DNA of 64,000 nucleotides from Neodiprion pinetum. Its lineage: Eukaryota > Arthropoda > Insecta > Hymenoptera > Diprionidae. A model generated the notes under the pieces. The model was not told the origin of the DNA, did no database searches, and was given only the letters and a program-made list of their open reading frames with translations. Location of the stretch: contig NC_060238.1 of assembly GCF_021155775.2 (NCBI RefSeq), positions 20,254,970-20,318,969 on the forward strand, given 5' to 3'. A program made the position numbers and the translations under genes. Each line of letters starts with the position of its first letter. The first letter of the stretch is position 1. Below, one piece after another: positions 59,101-64,000 of this stretch.

Positions 59101-62100
59101 CGTTGCAACCTGGATGGACGGGGACTGACCGTTGCGGTCGCAGCTTTTTTGTCCAAGCCTTCGCACATCGAAGTTGATCCGTACAACGGGTACCTGTTTT
59201 GGGTCAGCAAAGATGGATTATCTCGTTTGGATTTAGCCGATATTAGCAACGGTGTGAAGCACGAGGTAAATTTTAGACACGATCGGCGCGGGTGAGGATA
59301 GATGCACTACCGAATTCGTTGATTGAACAATAATTTCATGACCTACAGACACAGCCAGACCTTATACTCGAAGATTCGCATCTGGAGGCATTTATGGTCG
59401 ATCACAGAAATTTTCGTCTGCTGATACCACATCCTATGCAAAACACGGTGTTATCGGTTACTTTGGATGGTAGAGAAGTCTCGAATCTCCGAGCGAACAC
59501 TCAGCAGCCGCAATTTCAGAACGTCGTTTCACTGGCTATGGCCAACGGTTTGTTTTATTGGGCAAACGGAAGGGATATACTAACGGAAGACTATCATCCA
59601 GGCCAGAACAGATACTTTCATAACTCGTATCCCTACAAGTAAGCAGATTTATAGATTTCCAGAAATACCTTTTGGTGAAAAATACAGGCTCAAAACTAAT
59701 CCAATCGATTCGACAGGTCTTGCTACAGCGTAAATGTGCTGATGGACGCCAGTCAACCAGCTCCAGTTCCTGTCAATCCACCGACCGGTGTTCAGGCTGT
59801 TCTTGGAGCCGAAATGGCAAAGGTTTCTTGGAGAGCGCCGTATCTGCTCGGAGGACAGGGTAAAGGAGCTTGGCAAAACTGGTCCTACGAATTAGAAATC
59901 AAAGACGAAATAACCGGGAAAGCTGTTCATCAAAAAGGAATCCGTTTATTGTCTCACACTGTTCATCGATTGAGAGAGAGAACTAAGTATTCGATAAAGG
60001 CTGCGGCATATACGAGCGCCGGACGAGGTCCCTGGTCTACAGAATTTCGAGGACGAACATTGAGGTGAGCAGATTGGGAATAATTGTATTCAGTTGCAGG
60101 TAAAAAATGCGAGCTATTTTTATTTATTAGCAAGATTCGTTTTGCAGAGATCCAAAAGGCGAGCCCTACGCTTCTATATTGTGGTCCGCGACTGAAGGAT
60201 TATTGAAGAGTGACGTGACCGGAGAAAACGTGGAGACTTTGATACACAGGGCAAGCTGGAAGGACTCTGAAATGCAGTATCACATTGTCGACGTTGCGTG
60301 GTACAAAGACCTGCTCTACTTGGTCGGTAATAACTCGGTTTTGTACTGCTATAACACGACTAGCCATGAGAATAACAGAATGCACATAAATTCCGTTGGA
60401 AGCGTCGCTGTCGATTGGATATCGAAAAAACTCTACTGGGCAAATCCAAATCAGCAAATAGTGAGCACGAATAATAATATCTCATGAAACATTGCGTACA
60501 AGTTTTAGGGAATACCGAAACTGATGGAAATATGATATTTAGATAACCAGAGCAAACTTGGATGGAACTCATCAAGAACCAATGTCAATACTGGCAATTG
60601 TCAAGGAATTGATGATAGACTCGTTGGAAGCCTATTTGTATTGGTCGACTGGATATGCGGTCGAAGTATCGAGACTTAATGGCCAAGACAGAAGATTCTA
60701 TTATTCCGATGAAATATTTATCGGTAAGCAAGTAATGGGTTTGACGTTGGACACGGAGAACAAGTTTGTGTATTGGATTGTCAGGAGTTACGAAAGCGGA
60801 TCGATACTCTACAAAGCACCAACGTCCGAAAGAATACCATTGAATGATAAAATTATTCCAGAGCAGGTTTGAATTTATTTCTTCCAGATTCGGTTTTATC
60901 CAATTCCAACAGTCCCTTATCGACTGTTTAAGAAATATTTGGAGTTTCAGGTTTCGGCGTTACAATATCCTAACATACAAGGGCCACTTTGTTACTTTTC
61001 GGAGCACTTGCTGTGGCTCCAAGATGATAGAAATGCAGTTATCGGAGATTTGTCTGGTCAAAACACAGCCATTATCAACGGAATAACCTTGTCCGGTCTT
61101 CAGATGGTTGCCATAATGGATCACGCTCTTCACAAGTATCCGAAGAATTTATCTGCGAATAGCATTGTTGTATTACCGTCTGCGGTAAGCATAGACAGCA
61201 TAAGAGTGGAAGGTAAATGGAACAATTTCAACGTCTCGTGGAACCCTGTGAAGAATGTAAACTACGGAACGGTCTTTTACGAGGTGAAATTCGCGGATTA
61301 TATAAACACGAATACGAATTCAGAAATCACTAAGGAAACAACGATACCTTACCACAATTCCGAAATATTTTCACCATACGCCATATTGGAAGTAACCATA
61401 AAAGCGTTCACTTATTGGGGAATGTCACATAACACACGAAAAATTCTGAGATCTCCTCAAGCGAAACCTAGTCAACCAACAAACGCAAGAGGATTCGTTG
61501 AATTTGATAAGAAACCACTTAGCGACGAGACTAATATTTCCGCGGTGTTCAGGTACGCTAAATCGGCAGTTATCAACCGAAACGTGACTCCTCATATTAT
61601 TCGTATTCTAAGTCAAGTTCTTTCGCTTACAGATGGGATCCACCCGATCATCCCAACGGCTTGATCCAAGTTTACGCAATAGACTGTTGGTACATGCTGG
61701 AAGGTATGAATATAGACATTTGCAACTGTCTCAATGTAAATTCGACAATGTTGGAATACCGATTGTATCAGTTGCTGCCGAACACAACTTATTACTTCCG
61801 AGTGCAGGCATACACAGAAGTCGGTGGCGGATGGTTCACCGACATCGTCAATATATCAACTGATTACGAAAATCCTGTACCAAAAATATTGGTGGCTACA
61901 CCAGAGGCTGTGAGAATTTCAGATTTGGACAGACAAATCAACGACACGATAACCAGACATGTCGCTATTGAAGTGGCCTACTCTGCGGTGGAGAATAAAG
62001 TATATGGAATAAACGAAATGCAGGAGATGATGCTCGCGGATATCGATAGTCCGAACGTAACAAAAATTCTTAAATTGAACAATACCGCGTCAAGTTTATG

Positions 62101-64000
62101 CGTCAATTGGGTTACCAGGACCTTATTTTGGACGGAAGCAGATTACGGAGAATCTGTTAGTAGAAATATTATGCGACTGGATTTAACAGCGTGGGAAGCA
62201 GGCTATACAATCGCCGAGAAAATAATAACCACTAGGAACGCAACGTTGAATTTGGATATATCACCTCTGACAGGGTGAGCAAAAGATTAATTTTTAACAG
62301 CACAAAGTGTTGAAATTAATTAGCATTTTTGTTAACTGTTTTATCTTTTCCGACACAGAACATTGTATTGGATCGAGTTAGTTCAAGCCGATCGTGGAGT
62401 GACGATGCAATCAAATTTGAACGGAGAAAATGTTCAGTATTTCTTCAACCAAATTGACGACTGCTCGTGTCATTATGCGCCGATTGTGAGACCGGTCATG
62501 GCGGTCGACAATACGGACGCCTCTACTCCTGTAATTTATTGGGTCTCAATGGAAGGCCACTTGAACATCGCAGACATGGATGGATGTACTTGCAATATGG
62601 TGCTCGGTCCAGGTACGTTCCAGGCTATGAAGAACCTTGGTGAAAATTGTAACATATATAATATCGAATGCAGCGTTGAACTGGTTCGTCACGATTTCAG
62701 GTTTTAACAGAGGTTTACCACCGACGTCATTGACAGTGGACAAGATCAATCTTTACTGGTCAAACGCGGATAAGGACAGTGTTTATTACGTAGAAAAGGC
62801 CAATCCGGATGACACCAGAATCAAAAGACTTTACTTGCAGAGCCCGCGTAGTCTTAAAGCCATTGGAAAATCTTTGCAGCCTTATCCAGTTGCCGAATGC
62901 TTGGTTCCGAGACAAGTATCTGATAATGTTGAAGTTCTGAAGAAATTTTCAAACTCCATCAAGATCAAGTTACCTGAACCTGTGCCCCACTTCGCATGTG
63001 AGAAATATAATCTTCCGGCAACACTGTATACCATTTACATTACCGAATGCTCCGCGGTAGATTCTACTAAGTGTAGCAACAACAGAGAAAATATGAAACT
63101 GAAGACTTTCAAGAAGGAAATCGAAGTTGAAAATCTTAAACCGTTTAGTAGATACATGTTTCAGCTGAGTTTGAGCAACTACTACAGTGGCTTGGAGTCT
63201 TCCAGTCCTGAACCACACCAGGGAGTAGTAATAATAACGGAGGCAGGAGTGCCAACGAGGCCGGAAAATGTCGAAGTTCAAGCACTAACGCCTACTTTAG
63301 CGGCGGTTAGTTGGCTCCCACCAAAAATATTGAACGGAGCAGCTGTTCGCTATGAAATTCATTGGAGACCAGTGCAGCTTGTTAACGGAATGAGACACAA
63401 CGGCGAACAGTCGATTAAACACACCGAGCAATCTTCGGATGGAAAACTATCTGCGACGCTGCAGTCATTATTGCCGGGACAAGATTACCTGATATGTGTT
63501 CGCGCTTACTCGACTTCCAGTGCTATTTACAACGAAAGCCTTCCTCAATTCCTGAAAATGTATCCAGAACCAAACAACTTGACGCTGACTGGTACCAGTG
63601 TCAACTCGATGAACATATCATGGGTGCCGAATAAAAATCTGACTATTGACTACAGTCTGCAGTACTCGATAGTGGGATCGGACAAATGGCAAACAGTTGT
63701 TAATCCGATACTTCGAAATGATAAGGTGGAATTCCACATTCGTAAACTGCAACCGAAAACTTTCTACAGATTTAAATTGACGCTAAGGTATCCGATTTAT
63801 AAGCTTAACGTCACCTGGCCGTCAGACGCGAGATTTACTTTCCAAACATCAGGTAAGTTGCCTGTTTCTCCCCATCTTTCGAGGTTGAACTTAATCGATG
63901 TTTGTCCCTCTCGTCTTCCAGGCGATGTTCCAAGCGCTCCTGGAACTCCCACAATAACAAAGGTGCGTGGTCCGGTCTATCAAGTTAATTGGGAGCCTGC
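31298..64000 (+). CDS. Sevenless/ROS1 receptor tyrosine kinase, extracellular part (3' incomplete)
   Basis: Seventeen exons joined with consistent phases: 31298-31447, 42398-42457, 54127-54186, 55477-55567, 57041-57273, 57407-57646, 58544-58694, 58769-59265, 59349-59638, 59717-60064, 60148-60460, 60543-60866, 60951-61552, 61633-62274, 62359-62612, 62701-63852, 63922 to the edge. Order: signal peptide (hydrophobic residues about 4-23); Cys-rich segment with CIAWC, CGANC, CTIGC and CVLGC; FN3 domains (exons 5, 6-7); YWTD propeller 1 (8-9); FN3 with AWQNWSYELEI (10); propeller 2 (11-13, LYWANPN, YLYWSTGY); two FN3 (13-14); propeller 3 (14-16, CSCHYAPIV, GCTCNMVL); further FN3 (16-17). The order follows human ROS1 throughout. 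The last residues (PSAPGTPTITKV) match an FN3 roughly 100 residues before the ROS1 membrane helix; TM and kinase lie outside. In Drosophila, Sev binds BOSS to specify the R7 photoreceptor; the ligand here is unknown. Confidence 0.95.
32172..32215. repeat. (CATA)n microsatellite
   Basis: About eleven CATA units in sev intron 1. Confidence 0.95.
32965..33060. repeat. (GA)n tract and 19-base C run
   Basis: A (GA)n run at 32965-32988 and a pure C run at 33042-33060 about 50 bases apart. Confidence 0.9.
33798..33823. repeat. (GA)n microsatellite
   Basis: Pure GA run of about 13 units, surrounded by T-rich tracts that create a spurious Phe-rich open frame. Confidence 0.95.
34780..34894. repeat. 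115-bp near-perfect hairpin
   Basis: The left arm (34780-34830) and right arm (34845-34894) are inverted copies sharing TTCCTTATCTCCGCA, GGTGCATTCGT and ATAATTTATG blocks. By eye there are two substitutions and two single-base or two-base indels over about 48 bp, with a loop of about 14 bases. It could be a miniature inverted-repeat element, a recent palindromic duplication or a hairpin RNA gene. No coding frame is present. Confidence 0.85.
35404..36002. mobile_element. Foldback element, short copy (about 600 bp)
   Basis: Begins with an 18-base G run then GTTGAAGTTCCGAAAGGAAT and ends GGAATTTCAATCCTGCCCC, an inverted match. The first 250 or so bases align with the start of the longer element at 48257 (shared GTGGCGAAAC, AAGTTACGATTGAGCAAAG, TTCTGAGAAATAAAG, TTTACTC-ACGAG blocks). 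AATACGAAAA lies just outside both ends, a possible target duplication. No transposase frame. Confidence 0.75.
36773..36880 (-). mobile_element. CACTGAG MITE fragment, right end
   Basis: Inverted match to the right end of the 410-bp element (about 10,605-10,708): CACTGAGAAAAATTTCATT, ACAGTAACTA, AAACAGGTATCGTTAAAAAA and GAATATTGTTGGAAT are shared. Confidence 0.8.
38115..38143. repeat. (GA)n microsatellite
   Basis: Pure GA run of about 14 units. Confidence 0.95.
38575..39200. repeat. Degenerate TTTGTAATC minisatellite
   Basis: The motif (C)TTTGTAATC and variants (TTTGCAATC, CTTGTAATC, TCTGTAATC) recur dozens of times over about 620 bp, with a higher-order unit of about 115 bp: TCTTTGCAGTATTTTGGTAA-type blocks near 38,860 and 38,980 are nearly identical. 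The Tyr/Lys/Asp/Ile-rich antisense frames (38557-38745, 38886-39083) are by-products. Confidence 0.9.
43190..43575. repeat. Two direct plus one inverted repeat units
   Basis: Units at about 43,205-43,330 and 43,352-43,462 are direct copies (CTAACTAATTGTTTTCG-TCC, GAAACAAA-TGCGAGTT, GACAATGACT-CCAATCTCT). A third at about 43,478-43,555 is inverted (TCAAACTCGCATTTTATTTC, GAAAACAAG, CCGGAAGG). The unit itself contains an inverted GATTGGGAGTCA/TGACTCCCAATC pair. Confidence 0.8.
43697..43762. repeat. (GAG/GAC/GAA)n trinucleotide repeat
   Basis: Purine trinucleotide array. It translates antisense into a poly-Ser run, which explains a misleading 60-codon frame at 43598-43780. Confidence 0.9.
45700..46240. 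repeat. 220-bp tandem repeat, about 2.3 copies
   Basis: Copies start at 45751 and 45971 (period exactly 220) and are near-identical for about 190 bases. A more diverged partial unit follows to about 46,240 and another precedes the first. Internal CTGACTTC and CACGTGGACTC motifs recur within units. Confidence 0.9.
46540..46900. promoter_or_regulatory. GAGA-rich, promoter-like segment in sev intron 2
   Basis: A (GA)n run at 46565-46592 is followed by G+C-richer DNA with several CpG sites and an ATCAGCTAGTCGCTCGG segment (about 46,788-46,804) reminiscent of an initiator. It resembles the region before sev exon 1 (GA/TC tract, then less A+T-rich DNA). It could be an internal promoter or enhancer; no exon start is demonstrated. 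Confidence 0.25.
48257..49887. mobile_element. 1.63-kb foldback element with 9-bp target duplication
   Basis: Starts GGGGCAGGGTTGAAGTTCCG and ends TAATTTCAACCCCGCCC, inverted with long imperfect arms (both carry AATTTGAAAAATTCCG and a GGCGGCGAA-like block). AAGAGATAC occurs immediately outside both ends (48248-48256 and 49888-49896), a 9-base duplication typical of Mutator-like (MULE) insertions. The interior is made of degenerate TTCCGAAA/TTCGGAAT motifs with no transposase frame. It is related to the short copy at 35404-36002. Confidence 0.8.
53286..53820. mobile_element. 535-bp foldback element
   Basis: The arms at about 53,286-53,480 and 53,630-53,820 are inverted copies (CAGAAACGAA, TTTTTTCGC, ACTGAAAATACGCCATTTTT, AAATCCTAAATTAATCTTTG, GAACGTTTCAAGCCCTC, AATAACGATTTTTC), with few mismatches, around an A+T-rich spacer of about 150 bp. 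There is no coding capacity. It lies in sev intron 2, about 300 bases before exon 3. Confidence 0.85.
54187..55476 (+). other. sev intron 3
   Basis: 1,290-base phase-0 intron (TGC|gtgagt to gtttcag|AAT). It contains the piggyBac-like MITE at 54245-54382; the rest is A+T-rich without features. Confidence 0.9.
54245..54382. mobile_element. 138-bp piggyBac-like MITE
   Basis: TTAA stands directly outside each end (54241-54244 and 54383-54386). The termini are CCCCTTGACATATAAATGG and, inverted, CCCCTTGACGTAAAATGAC, so the first nine bases match exactly. TTAA duplication with C-rich/G-rich ends is the hallmark of piggyBac-type insertions. There is no open frame, so it is a non-autonomous miniature element. 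It sits only 58 bases after sev exon 3. Confidence 0.85.
55568..57040 (+). other. sev intron 4, host of the nested kinase gene
   Basis: 1,473-base phase-1 intron (AAAG|gtaatt to tttcag|AGGAA). The antisense kinase CDS at 55743-56804 fills 1,062 of these bases, leaving 175 and 236 bases on the two sides. Confidence 0.92.
55743..56804 (-). CDS. PKA catalytic-subunit-like Ser/Thr kinase, intronless, nested in sev
   Basis: A single uninterrupted frame of 353 residues, matching canonical PKA-C length (350) with an offset of three and no net indel. Visible: A-helix Trp (NFTENWK, about 28-34), Gly loop GTGAFGRV (53-60), VAIK-type Lys in YYAMKIL (Lys75), Glu in NEKRIL, YRDLKPEN (catalytic Asp), ITDFGF (metal-binding Asp), TWTLCGTPEYLAPE (activation-loop Thr and APE), WWSFGVLIYEM, and the C-terminal FxxF as FADF. 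All core catalytic residues are present, so activity is plausible. Odd points: no Gly2 for myristoylation, hinge Glu replaced by Pro (LPFVTGGE), Gly-loop Ser replaced by Ala, turn-motif Ser338 position Asp. Lack of introns and antisense placement inside a sev intron suggest a retrocopy. The start may be Met1 or Met6. PRKX/Pka-C3 types are less similar by eye. Confidence 0.93.
   Translation of the reverse strand: MNWLIMNERDLDKSFIEYEQILEGLKTNFTENWKTKRKPNQSLDDFVRYRTLGTGAFGRVMLVKQKATGVYYAMKILEKAKLVKLKQVEHTGNEKRILECVRFPFVIYMEFCFKDNSYIYLILPFVTGGEMFSHLRRMGKFDEGLSRFYAAQVTLALEYLHHCGLVYRDLKPENILIESNGYLKITDFGFCKLVDGRTWTLCGTPEYLAPEIILSKGYGKSVDWWSFGVLIYEMNAGYPPFYARDPMKIYEKIVSGKYKFASNFGEDLRDLLKNILQVDLSRRYGNLKDGAVDVKKHRWFRSVNWLLIYQQKVEPGFIPKTGSVGDTSNYDHYDEEELIIDKVDRFAKEFADF
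57647..58543 (+). other. sev intron 6
   Basis: 897-base intron between exons ending AAG|gtatac and beginning cctacag|GAT. The frames read into it (to 57778 and at 57765-58024) are intronic run-on without support. Confidence 0.9.

Overview
This is an A+T-rich animal nuclear window. It has GT-AG introns, poorly packed genes, many microsatellites, long homopolymer tracts and small non-autonomous DNA transposons. The proteins (a Sevenless/ROS1 receptor, prefoldin 3, MYCBP, TMEM267, a PKA catalytic subunit) and the GA/TC tracts near likely promoters point to an insect. A hymenopteran, perhaps a sawfly, is my guess from the overall style; I cannot prove the order from this sequence alone.

Layout. 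Bases 1-8.3 kb hold no gene I can support: a 154-bp duplication, a G/C-rich island near 4.4 kb, a hexamer microsatellite and a 0.75-kb foldback element. From 8.46 to 13.73 kb (minus strand) lies a three-exon gene for a 108-residue single-pass membrane protein that I do not recognise; its ATG is the last codon of exon 1. From 17.1 to 23.7 kb is a tight housekeeping cluster: TMEM267 (minus), MYCBP (plus, head-to-head with TMEM267) and prefoldin subunit 3 (minus, tail-to-tail with MYCBP). From 23.7 to 30.5 kb I see only repeats and unconvincing open frames.

From 31.3 kb to the right edge runs the extracellular part of a Sevenless/ROS1-type receptor tyrosine kinase (plus strand). I could join 17 coding exons with consistent phases (5,486 coding bases, about 1,828 codons). 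They give a signal peptide, a Cys-rich N-terminus, three YWTD beta-propeller regions and a chain of fibronectin type III domains. The membrane segment and kinase domain lie beyond base 64000. The first two introns are each about 11 kb and hold most of the window's repeats: two related long foldback elements, another foldback, a near-perfect 115-bp hairpin, a minisatellite and tandem duplications. A 138-bp piggyBac-like MITE between TTAA sites lies in intron 3. Intron 4 contains, antisense, a complete intronless PKA catalytic-subunit-like kinase gene, most simply a nested retrogene.

The genes do not form one pathway. The window is a housekeeping cluster beside a large developmental receptor gene. 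The items most worth a second look are the nested PKA-like gene, the small membrane protein with its start codon at a splice junction, and the set of non-autonomous inverted-repeat elements.
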